Source: Lachnospiraceae bacterium
Lineage (GTDB): Bacteria > Bacillota > Clostridia > Lachnospirales > Anaerotignaceae
DNA: 8,406 nt
NCBI GenBank assembly: GCA_028695945.1
Contig: JAQVIB010000083.1
Coordinates: 1 to 8,406 of the forward strand
Reading direction: 5' to 3'
In this document: one piece after another, positions 1 through 5,427 of the stretch
Layout: each line of letters opens with the position of its first letter
How positions within the stretch are numbered: position 1 is the stretch's first letter
Made by a program: the position numbers and the translations under genes
Notes under the pieces: model-generated
Told to the model about the DNA's origin: nothing
Database searches by the model: none
Seen by the model: the letters and a program-made list of their open reading frames with translations, nothing else

Positions 1-332
1 GCTTTAAATATTTTTTTAATTGCTTCAACATGCTGTTCATCTGTTGTACGTATAAATTTGTCATATGAAATATCCAATGCACTCCATAGTTCTTTAATTC
101 CAGAAACAATTTTATCTACATATTGTTTAGGTGTAACATTTTGGCTTGTTGCAATTCGTTCAATTTTTTGGCCATGTTCATCTGTGCCAGTAAGGAACAT
201 AACATCGTAGCCACGAAGTCTTTTATAGCGTGCCATTGCGTCTGCTGCAACAGTGCAGTAGGAATGACCTATGTGCAGTTTATCACTTGGGTAGTAAATT
301 GGTGTAGTTATATAAAATTTCTCTCCCTGCAA
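1..332 (-). CDS. metG: Methionyl-tRNA synthetase, N-terminal part (runs off left edge)
   Basis: Class I aminoacyl-tRNA synthetase that charges tRNA-Met in the cytoplasm. I translated 110 codons from the minus strand; the gene is cut by the window edge. The catalytic Rossmann fold begins with ITTPIYYPSDKLHIGH, where HIGH at residues 20-23 is the ATP-binding signature. It continues through the MetRS-specific block FLTGTDEHGQKI (about residues 46-57). These motifs identify MetRS rather than another class I enzyme. The start is TTG at 330-332, chosen because a GGAGGG site (339-344) sits 6 nt upstream and the conserved N-terminus begins a few residues later; no in-frame ATG fits. The KMSKS loop and anticodon domain lie outside the window. 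It is divergent from the HPr gene and has its own promoter. Identity is near certain. Confidence 0.95.
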   Translation of the reverse strand, partial: MQGEKFYITTPIYYPSDKLHIGHSYCTVAADAMARYKRLRGYDVMFLTGTDEHGQKIERIATSQNVTPKQYVDKIVSGIKELWSALDISYDKFIRTTDEQHVEAIKKIFK

Positions 333-382
333 AATAATCCCTCCAAAGTAACTTAAATATATGTTTAGCATTTATTGTAGTT

Positions 383-411
383 ATTATAGCTGTTTTAGGT
401 AAAAAATGCAA
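383..411 (-). promoter_or_regulatory. Sigma-A promoter for metG
   Basis: Reading the minus strand, a TTGCAT -35 (406-411) is separated by exactly 17 nt from a perfect TATAAT -10 (383-388). Transcription would start near 376 and give a short leader of about 45 nt before the TTG start. The leader is too short for a T-box, so metG does not appear to be controlled like ileS in this window. The -35 overlaps one arm of an inverted repeat (408-433). Confidence 0.65.
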
Positions 412-477
412 AATAATTTCTGTTTTATTTTGCGAAATGCAAAAATGTTAGGGTTTTGGTACAAAATATTACCCTAA
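408..477. repeat. Two inverted repeats upstream of the metG promoter
   Basis: The first is a perfect 9-bp inverted repeat, GCAAAATAA (408-416) with TTATTTTGC (425-433), spaced by 8 nt. It covers the upstream part of the metG -35. The second has TTAGGGT (448-454) matching ACCCTAA (471-477) and encloses a smaller palindrome, TTTTG-GTA-CAAAA (454-466). Both could be protein operators or hairpins. Neither has a T-run like an intrinsic terminator. I do not recognise a known regulator consensus, so function is unassigned. Confidence 0.5.
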
Positions 478-642
478 TACATAAAATGAATAATAAGAGG
501 TATATTCAATTGTTGGTTTTAGCTTAAAAAGATTAGTTTATTATTATTTTATCATCAATAATACTAATTGCAAATTTAGAGCAGTTATGATAACATTGTG
601 CCATGAAAGAGATGGGGATATTTTAGCTCGGGAGGGAATAAT

Positions 643-903
643 TTGGTTGAAAGAAATGTTACAATTGTGAACAAGCTAGGCATGCATGCTAGAGCTTCCG
701 CTCAATTTGTGTCTTTTGTGTATAGATTTAAATGTGATATTACGCTTATTAGAGATACAAAAAAAGCCAATGCAAAAAGCATACTGAATCTTCTTATGAT
801 GAGCCTAAACTGTGGTAGCGAAATTACAGTAAGGGTTGAAGGGGAAAATGAGGAAGATGTTCTAGACAGCATTGTAAATTACATTGAAAATATGAAGGAC
901 TGA
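643..903 (+). CDS. HPr-family phosphocarrier protein
   Basis: An 86-residue protein, the usual HPr length (about 85-90). HPr relays phosphate from enzyme I to sugar or nitrogen PTS components, and in Gram-positives it is also a regulator when serine-phosphorylated. The active-site block KLGMHARASA places His15 and Arg17 at their canonical positions. The regulatory serine is at Ser46 in AKSIL. Position 18, normally Pro in sugar-PTS HPr, is Ala; the HARASA form recalls NPr-like proteins of proteobacteria. The start is TTG (643), chosen because GGGAGGG (630-636) lies 6 nt upstream and the beta strand VTIVNKLG follows at once. It is a single-gene unit with a terminator behind it, and no enzyme I or EII gene lies nearby. 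Family is certain. Whether it is the main ptsH or a paralogue cannot be decided here, so no symbol is given. Confidence 0.92.
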   Translation: MVERNVTIVNKLGMHARASAQFVSFVYRFKCDITLIRDTKKANAKSILNLLMMSLNCGSEITVRVEGENEEDVLDSIVNYIENMKD

Positions 904-950
904 GATAGAAGCATTAAAAAGGGTTTGTAAATTTAATGTAAAATAGAAAG

Positions 951-990
951 AGACACAGCATGCTTATAATTGCGAACTGTGTCTTTTTTT
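951..990 (+). terminator. Rho-independent terminator after HPr gene
   Basis: AGACACAG (951-958) pairs perfectly with CTGTGTCT (977-984) and runs straight into a T-tract ending at 990. It lies about 50 nt past the HPr stop codon. It separates the HPr transcript from the pst operon. Confidence 0.85.
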
Positions 991-999
991 GTTGGAAAT

Positions 1000-1074
1000 T
1001 TTACATTAGGGCTTTTAATTTTACATTAATTTAACAAATGAAAGAGTGTGGATTTTACAAATTAACACTATCAT
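1000..1074 (+). promoter_or_regulatory. Putative PhoP-box array and promoter of the pst operon
   Basis: Five hexamers match the Bacillus PhoP half-site pattern TT(A/T/C)A(C/T)A: TTTACA at 1000-1005, 1020-1025 and 1054-1059, and TTAACA at 1031-1036 and 1062-1067. The pair at 1020 and 1031 has the 11-bp period typical of PhoP direct repeats; the others are less regular. A possible -10, TATCAT, is at 1069-1074 with no good -35, as expected for an activator-dependent promoter. The match is by eye in AT-rich DNA, so chance hexamers are possible. The position directly ahead of pstS is what makes phosphate control plausible. Confidence 0.45.
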
Positions 1075-1118
1075 CATATCCGTAAACAAAACTATTGACG
1101 ATGAAGGAGAATGAAAAA

Positions 1119-2057
1119 ATGAAGAAAATATCAGGTATGATTTTTAGTACAGTGCTTATGGCAGCTATGTTTGCCGGTTGCAGTTCAACAAGCAGTAAAG
1201 AGGCAGCAGCACCTGCAAAAGATGCAACACCAGCTCAAACAGAAACAGCAACAAAGGAAACAGCTAAACCATTTGAAGGCGAAATTACAGTAGTATCCCG
1301 TGAGGAAGGGTCTGGAACAAGAGGAGCATTTATTGAACTTTTCGGTATTGAACAAAAAAACGAAGCAGGAGAGAAGGTTGACCACACAACAGAAGAAGCA
1401 AATATCTCAAACTCAACATCAGTTGTTATGACAACAGTAGCAGGTGACGAAACAGCAATTGGCTACATATCCTTAGGTTCACTTAATGACACTGTAAAGG
1501 CAGTTAAAATTGATGGTGCACCAGCAAGCGTAGAGGCAATTAAAGACGGAAGCTACAAGATAGCAAGACCATTTAACATAGCAACAGGTAAAACCGTAAC
1601 AGAGGTTGCTCAGGATTTTATTAACTTTATTTTAAGTGCTGATGGACAAAAAGTAGTTGAAGGTGCAGGTTATATTGCAGCATCTGACGCAGGTGCATTT
1701 GAAGGCGGTAAAGTATCTGGTAAGATAATTGTAGCTGGTTCATCTTCTGTAACACCTGTTATGGAAAAGCTTAAAGAGGCATATGTAGCTGTAAACCCTA
1801 ATGTTGAAATTGAAATTCAGCAAAGTGATTCAACTACTGGTATGAACTCTGCAATTAGTGGAATTTGTGACATTGGTATGGCATCAAGAGAACTTAAAGA
1901 CAGCGAAACAGGTGCAGGGCTTACACCTACGGTAATAGCAATTGACGGTATTGCAGTAGTTGTAAACAACAACAATCCAACGGAAGAACTTGAAGCAGAT
2001 GACGTAAAAGCAGTATTTATGGGCGAAAAAACACAGTGGAGCGAACTTGCGAAGTAA
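1119..2057 (+). CDS. pstS: Phosphate-binding lipoprotein PstS, circularly permuted
   Basis: Extracellular receptor of the Pst ABC transporter, 312 residues from the chosen ATG. That start has AAGGAG (1104-1109) 9 nt upstream and begins a lipoprotein signal: Lys-Lys, a hydrophobic stretch, then lipobox FAGC with Cys21 as the lipidated residue. The in-frame TTG at 1095 would put eight charged residues before the signal and is less likely. Residues 22-52 are an Ala/Thr/Lys-rich tether. Residues 53-188 match what is normally the C-terminal part of PstS (ITVVSREEGSGTRGAF, AIGYISLGSLNDTVKA, ending EGAGYI). Residues 200-312 match the normal N-terminal part (GKIIVAGSSSVTPVMEKL, CDIGMASRELKD, ending MGEKTQWSEL). 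The halves are thus in swapped order, joined by a short linker (about 189-199). Expected phosphate ligands remain: Arg61, Ser65-Thr67, the GSSS loop (207-210) and Asp251. It leads the pstSCAB-phoU operon. Confidence 0.93.
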   Translation: MKKISGMIFSTVLMAAMFAGCSSTSSKEAAAPAKDATPAQTETATKETAKPFEGEITVVSREEGSGTRGAFIELFGIEQKNEAGEKVDHTTEEANISNSTSVVMTTVAGDETAIGYISLGSLNDTVKAVKIDGAPASVEAIKDGSYKIARPFNIATGKTVTEVAQDFINFILSADGQKVVEGAGYIAASDAGAFEGGKVSGKIIVAGSSSVTPVMEKLKEAYVAVNPNVEIEIQQSDSTTGMNSAISGICDIGMASRELKDSETGAGLTPTVIAIDGIAVVVNNNNPTEELEADDVKAVFMGEKTQWSELAK

Positions 2058-2110
2058 TATGAAATGTTTTATGGGGAAACCAATTGATTTTGCAGTAAAA
2101 GAGGTAGAGT

Positions 2111-2962
2111 ATGAACAGAAAAAGTGAAAAAGTTGCAAAGTGGATATTTTGCTTGGCCGCATGTACTTCAGTGTTGGCAGTAGCGGTTATATGTATCTTT
2201 CTTTTTGCAGGTGGTCTTCCCGCTATAAAGGAAATTGGTGTTACCAATTTCCTTTTTGGAACAACTTGGAAGCCTAAAAACAGTACATATGGAATATTGC
2301 CGATGATAGTAGGAAGCATATATGTTACATTAGGAGCTATTATGGTTGGTGTACCTGTGGGAATACTTACAGCAGTATTTTTATCAAACTTTTGCCCTAA
2401 GGGGCTTTACAAAATAATAAAACCCCTTACAGAGCTTATGGCAGGCATACCATCGGTTGTGTATGGTTTCTTCGGTTTAGTTGTAATGGTGCCATTTGTA
2501 CGTGATGTATTTGGTGGACATGGCAGCAGTATGCTTACAGCAAGCCTTTTGCTAGGCATTATGATATTGCCTACCATTATTGGTGTAAGTGAGGCGGCAA
2601 TTAAGGCAGTGCCAGATAAGTATTATCAAGGAGCGTTGGCACTTGGTGCAACCCATGAGAGAAGTGTATTTTTTGCAGCACTTCCAGCGGCAAAATCGGG
2701 AATAATGGCAGGCATTGTTCTTGGTATAGGTCGTGCAATAGGTGAAACAATGGCAGTAATTATGGTTGCAGGGAATCAGGCTAGAATGCCAAACGGAATA
2801 CTTAAAGGTGTGCGTACAATGACCAGTAACATAGTACTGGAAATGGGGTATGCGGCAGACCTCCACCGTGAGGCACTTATTGCAACAGGTGTTGTGTTGT
2901 TTGTGTTTATACTTATTATTAACCTTGTTTTTACAATACTTAAGGAGGCAGAAAATAAATGA
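2111..2962 (+). CDS. pstC: Phosphate ABC transporter permease PstC
   Basis: Integral membrane subunit that pairs with PstA to form the phosphate channel. It has 283 residues with about six hydrophobic segments, the first at about 11-33. The PstC hallmark, an extracellular stretch TWKPKNSTYGILPMIVGS, is at 52-69. The core GIPSVVYGFFGLVV is at 112-125. The EAA loop that docks on the ATPase begins EAAIKAVP at 161 and ends near 198, followed by GIGRAIGETMAV (205-216). The ATG follows a GAGG site (2101-2104) by 6 nt. The 53-bp gap after pstS shows no terminator, so co-transcription is expected. The stop overlaps the pstA start (ATGA), indicating coupled translation. Family assignment is secure; PstC rather than PstA rests on the W-P-YGILP region and gene order. 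Confidence 0.95.
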   Translation: MNRKSEKVAKWIFCLAACTSVLAVAVICIFLFAGGLPAIKEIGVTNFLFGTTWKPKNSTYGILPMIVGSIYVTLGAIMVGVPVGILTAVFLSNFCPKGLYKIIKPLTELMAGIPSVVYGFFGLVVMVPFVRDVFGGHGSSMLTASLLLGIMILPTIIGVSEAAIKAVPDKYYQGALALGATHERSVFFAALPAAKSGIMAGIVLGIGRAIGETMAVIMVAGNQARMPNGILKGVRTMTSNIVLEMGYAADLHREALIATGVVLFVFILIINLVFTILKEAENK

Positions 2963-3807
2963 AAACAAAAAAGGACTCATTAAGTGTTGTATTAAAATTT
3001 TTAGTTCTGCTTTCAGCAGTTTTAACGGTTGGTGTAATAGTGCTTATTGTTGGCTACATATTTGTTAAAGGAGTTCCAAATCTTTCAGCAGACCTGTTTG
3101 CATGGGAATATAACACAGAAAATGTATCTCTTCTTCCAGCACTTCTAAACACACTGCTTATGACTGTGCTTTCACTTTTTATTGCATCTCCTATAGGTAT
3201 TTTTGCGGCTGTATTCTTGGTGGAATATTCCTCGCAGGGAAGCAGACTTGTGAAAATTATCCGTATTACGGCGGAAACGTTATCAGGAATACCATCCATT
3301 GTTTATGGATTGTTCGGGTTACTGTTTTTTGTAACAGCACTGAAATGGGGTATGAGCCTAATTGCAGGTGCTTGTACAATTGCACTTATGATACTTCCAC
3401 TTATTATGCGTACTACAGAAGAAGCACTTTTGGCTGTACCAAAAACCTTTCGAGAGGGTAGCTTTGGCTTAGGTGCAGGTCGACTGCGTACAGTTTTTCT
3501 TATAGTATTACCATCAGCACTGCCTGGAATTATGGCAGGAATTATTTTGGCTACAGGGCGTATTGCAGGCGAAACAGCGGCACTTATGTATACCGCAGGT
3601 ACGGTGGCACAAATACCAATGGGTAAAGATTTTTTGCTGGATTCTACCCGTACACTTGCAGTACATATGTATAACCTTTCTTGCGAGGGTCTATATGTAG
3701 ACAAGGCGTATGCAACAGCATTTGTATTGCTGGTTATGATAATGAGCATAAACGTATTGTCAGGCTTTATGGCAAAGAAATTCGGAGGGAACAAAACAAA
3801 TGGATAA
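2959..3807 (+). CDS. pstA: Phosphate ABC transporter permease PstA
   Basis: Second membrane subunit of the phosphate importer, 282 residues with about six membrane segments (first at about 10-36). The LSGIPSIVYGLFGLLFF core is at 108-124. The EAA loop starts EEALLAVP at 154 and runs to about 191 (FGLGAGRLRTVFLIVLPSALPGI). It is followed by ATGRIAGETAALMYTAG at 198-214, the PstA counterpart of the IGETMA segment in PstC. The ATG overlaps the pstC stop by 4 nt. Its ribosome binding site AAGGAGG (2942-2948) lies inside pstC. The end overlaps the pstB start by 8 nt. Length and motifs are complete, with no sign of damage. Confidence 0.95.
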   Translation: MKTKKDSLSVVLKFLVLLSAVLTVGVIVLIVGYIFVKGVPNLSADLFAWEYNTENVSLLPALLNTLLMTVLSLFIASPIGIFAAVFLVEYSSQGSRLVKIIRITAETLSGIPSIVYGLFGLLFFVTALKWGMSLIAGACTIALMILPLIMRTTEEALLAVPKTFREGSFGLGAGRLRTVFLIVLPSALPGIMAGIILATGRIAGETAALMYTAGTVAQIPMGKDFLLDSTRTLAVHMYNLSCEGLYVDKAYATAFVLLVMIMSINVLSGFMAKKFGGNKTNG

Positions 3808-4549
3808 AATAACGGTTTCTAACCTTGATTTATATTATGATAAATTTAAAGCACTTAAAAATGTAAACTTGAACATACCCGAAAAAGAAATTACTGCTTT
3901 TATTGGGCCGTCCGGGTGTGGAAAAAGCACTCTTTTAAAATCTATTAACAGAATGAATGATTTGGTAGTTGGGTGCAGAATTGAAGGTGAAATTACTCTT
4001 TCAGGAACAGATGTATACAAGGATATTGATGTAAATTTACTTAGAAAAAGAGTGGGAATGGTGTTTCAAAATCCAAACCCGTTTCCAATGAGCATATATG
4101 ATAATATAGCTTTTGGCCCACGTACACATGGCATAAAAAAGAAATCTGTGCTTGATGAACTTATTGAAAAGTCACTTAAAGATGCGGCTATTTGGGACGA
4201 GGTTAAGGATAGACTGAAAAAAAGTGCCTTAGGATTATCTGGCGGTCAACAGCAGAGACTTTGTATAGCAAGAGCTTTGGCAGTACAACCAGAAGTTTTG
4301 CTTATGGATGAGCCTACAAGTGCCCTTGACCCAATTTCAACGTTGAAAATTGAAGATTTAGCATCGGAACTTAAAAAAGACTATACCATTGTTATGGTTA
4401 CCCATAATATGCAACAGGCGGCAAGAATTTCAGATAAAACAGCATTCTTTCATTTAGGCGAAGTTGTTGAGTTTGGAGAAACAGAGCAAATATTTTCTAT
4501 GCCTAAAAACAAGCGTACAGAGGACTATATAACGGGGAGGTTCGGTTAA
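3800..4549 (+). CDS. pstB: Phosphate ABC transporter ATP-binding protein PstB
   Basis: Cytoplasmic ATPase that powers phosphate import through PstC-PstA. It has 249 residues, the normal PstB length. All ABC motifs are intact: Walker A GPSGCGKST (36-44), Q-loop Gln90 in VFQNPNPFPMSIYDNIAFGPR, signature LSGGQ (146-150), Walker B VLLMDE (166-171), and switch His202 in VTHNM. The INRMNDL segment after Walker A and FQNPNPFPMSIYDN are PstB hallmarks that separate it from other importers. The ATG sits 10 nt behind GGAGGG (3784-3789), inside the end of pstA. The stop and the phoU start share one base (TAATG), so translation is probably coupled. Confidence 0.97.
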   Translation: MDKITVSNLDLYYDKFKALKNVNLNIPEKEITAFIGPSGCGKSTLLKSINRMNDLVVGCRIEGEITLSGTDVYKDIDVNLLRKRVGMVFQNPNPFPMSIYDNIAFGPRTHGIKKKSVLDELIEKSLKDAAIWDEVKDRLKKSALGLSGGQQQRLCIARALAVQPEVLLMDEPTSALDPISTLKIEDLASELKKDYTIVMVTHNMQQAARISDKTAFFHLGEVVEFGETEQIFSMPKNKRTEDYITGRFG

Positions 4550-5214
4550 TGAGAAAGCGTTATTCACAGCAGCTTGAAATACTTCACAGTGAGATGGTAG
4601 AAATGGGCGAGCTTTGCGAAGCTTCCATCAAATATGCAATGCAAGGTCTTTTAACAGCAGATTTAGAGCAAGCAAATAGGGCAACCCAATTGTCACACGA
4701 GCTTGATGATAAAGAACGTAATATTGAGAGCCTTTGCCTTAAAATGATTTTGCAACAGCAGCCTGTGGCAGGGGATTTAAGGCAGATTTCTGCCGCACTT
4801 AAAATGATAACTGATATGGAAAGAATTGGAGACCAAGCCGAGGATATTGCAGAAATTTCAAAACTAAATGATATTTCAAAATGGGCTAAAACTATACCAG
4901 TTGAGGAAATGAGTAAAGTGGTAATGAAAATGGTTACCCAAAGTGTTGACGCTTATGTAAACAACGATATTACCCTTGCTAAGGAAGTAATTGTAAATGA
5001 CGATATGGCAGACAACTATTTTGATGAAATTAAGGAATGTTTAATAGAACGCATAAGCAGTGACCGTGAGAGCGGAGAGTATGCCATTGATTTGCTTATG
5101 ATTTCTAAGTATTTGGAAAGAATTGGAGACCATGCCACAAATATTGCAGAATGGGTGGAGTATTCAGTAACAGGAATACACAAAGGAAATCCAGACCAGC
5201 TTGGATTGCTTTAA
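4549..5214 (+). CDS. phoU: Phosphate transport accessory/regulatory protein PhoU
   Basis: Cytoplasmic helical protein that restrains Pst activity and, where a PhoR-type kinase exists, links the transporter to phosphate sensing. It has 221 residues in two repeated three-helix halves, as in known PhoU proteins. Each half carries the metal-cluster motif: ERIGDQAEDIAE at 91-102 and ERIGDHATNIAE at 190-201. The QQQPVAGDLRQI segment (69-80) is also typical. The ribosome binding site GGGGAGG (4534-4540) lies at the end of pstB, 8 nt from the ATG. It is the last gene of the operon and is followed by a hairpin-rich region. No kinase or response-regulator gene is visible, so its signalling partner must be encoded elsewhere. 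Confidence 0.96.
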   Translation: MRKRYSQQLEILHSEMVEMGELCEASIKYAMQGLLTADLEQANRATQLSHELDDKERNIESLCLKMILQQQPVAGDLRQISAALKMITDMERIGDQAEDIAEISKLNDISKWAKTIPVEEMSKVVMKMVTQSVDAYVNNDITLAKEVIVNDDMADNYFDEIKECLIERISSDRESGEYAIDLLMISKYLERIGDHATNIAEWVEYSVTGIHKGNPDQLGLL

Positions 5215-5229
5215 AAATTAAACTGAGTT

Positions 5230-5374
5230 AAAAACCTTGGGCGTTGCCCAAACCCACTTGCTTTTTGGAAAAAGCAAGCCAAAAACTTTTATTAAAACCG
5301 CATATTTATGCGGTTTTATTTGGGTCAAGGGTGAAACCCTTGTAGGTGTTTGAGGGCAACGCCCTCAAGATTTT
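5230..5374. repeat. REPIN-like palindromic intergenic element
   Basis: About 145 bp bounded by imperfect inverted copies of one hairpin. The left end has CTTGGGC-GTT-GCCCAA (5236-5251). The right end has TTGAGGGC-AAC-GCCCTCAAG (5350-5369). The core GGGCGTTGCCC (5239-5249) is the exact reverse complement of GGGCAACGCCC (5354-5364). Beyond the cores, AAAA-CTTG and CAAAC-CC also match in inverted orientation. Inside are three further hairpins: CTTGCTTTTT/AAAAAGCAAG (5257-5278), AAAACCGCATA/TATGCGGTTTT (5294-5317) and CAAGGGT/ACCCTTG (5326-5342). No coding sequence is seen. I recall similar GGGCAACGCCC units in clostridial intergenic regions but cannot confirm copies here. Confidence 0.5.
5294..5320. 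terminator. Bidirectional terminator between phoU and pncB
   Basis: A perfect 11-bp stem, AAAACCGCATA with TATGCGGTTTT, closes on a 2-nt loop (or 10 bp with a 4-nt loop). The A-run on one side and T-run on the other allow termination in both directions. It serves phoU on the plus strand and pncB on the minus strand. It lies inside the repeat element at 5230-5374. Confidence 0.7.
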
Positions 5375-5392
5375 GACTTTTCGACAATCTGA

Positions 5393-5420
5393 CCGTGAGA
5401 GCAGAGCTCTCACGGTTTTT
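5393..5420 (+). terminator. Rho-independent terminator, plus strand
   Basis: CCGTGAGAGC (5393-5402) pairs perfectly with GCTCTCACGG (5406-5415) around an AGA loop and is followed by five Ts (5416-5420). The T-run exists only on the plus strand. It would therefore stop transcription from the pst-phoU side before it enters pncB antisense. It is a second, stronger barrier behind the terminator at 5294. Confidence 0.8.
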
Positions 5421-5427
5421 GCTTGTT

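Larger units (their letters stand above)
333..642. other. Intergenic region between divergent metG and HPr gene
   Basis: No convincing gene lies here. The left third holds the metG promoter and ribosome binding site. The middle holds the inverted repeats at 408-477. The right part (about 480-630) should contain the HPr promoter, but no -35/-10 pair with good spacing stood out. TATGAT at 586-591 is the best -10 candidate and lacks a clear -35. Two tiny ATG reading frames (486 and 603) lack ribosome binding sites. Confidence 0.6.

Noticed and set aside
123..356. Plus-strand open frame of 77 codons
   Set aside because: It lies antisense to the well-supported metG coding region, is Cys/Phe-rich without domain character, and has no ribosome binding site.
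486..626. Two tiny ATG frames (at 486, 13 codons; at 603, 7 codons) upstream of the HPr gene as possible leader peptides
   Set aside because: Neither has a ribosome binding site, a run of regulatory codons or an attenuator hairpin.
1095..1118. Upstream in-frame TTG start for pstS
   Set aside because: It would add eight mostly charged residues ahead of the lipoprotein signal and overlap the AAGGAG site. ATG at 1119 has correct spacing and a textbook signal start.
2058..2110. Possible attenuator hairpin between pstS and pstC
   Set aside because: Only a weak 5-bp TTTTA/TAAAA pairing was found. It has no G+C-rich stem and no T-run.
2552..2980. Minus-strand open frame within pstC
   Set aside because: It is a Cys/His/Tyr-rich shadow of a membrane protein gene on the other strand, with no independent evidence. 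The same holds for 1185-1385, 1884-2162, 2017-2319, 3054-3299, 3303-3794 and 3835-4020.
5215..5427. CRISPR-like array
   Set aside because: The repeats are inverted hairpins of different sequence, not identical direct repeats separated by unique spacers.
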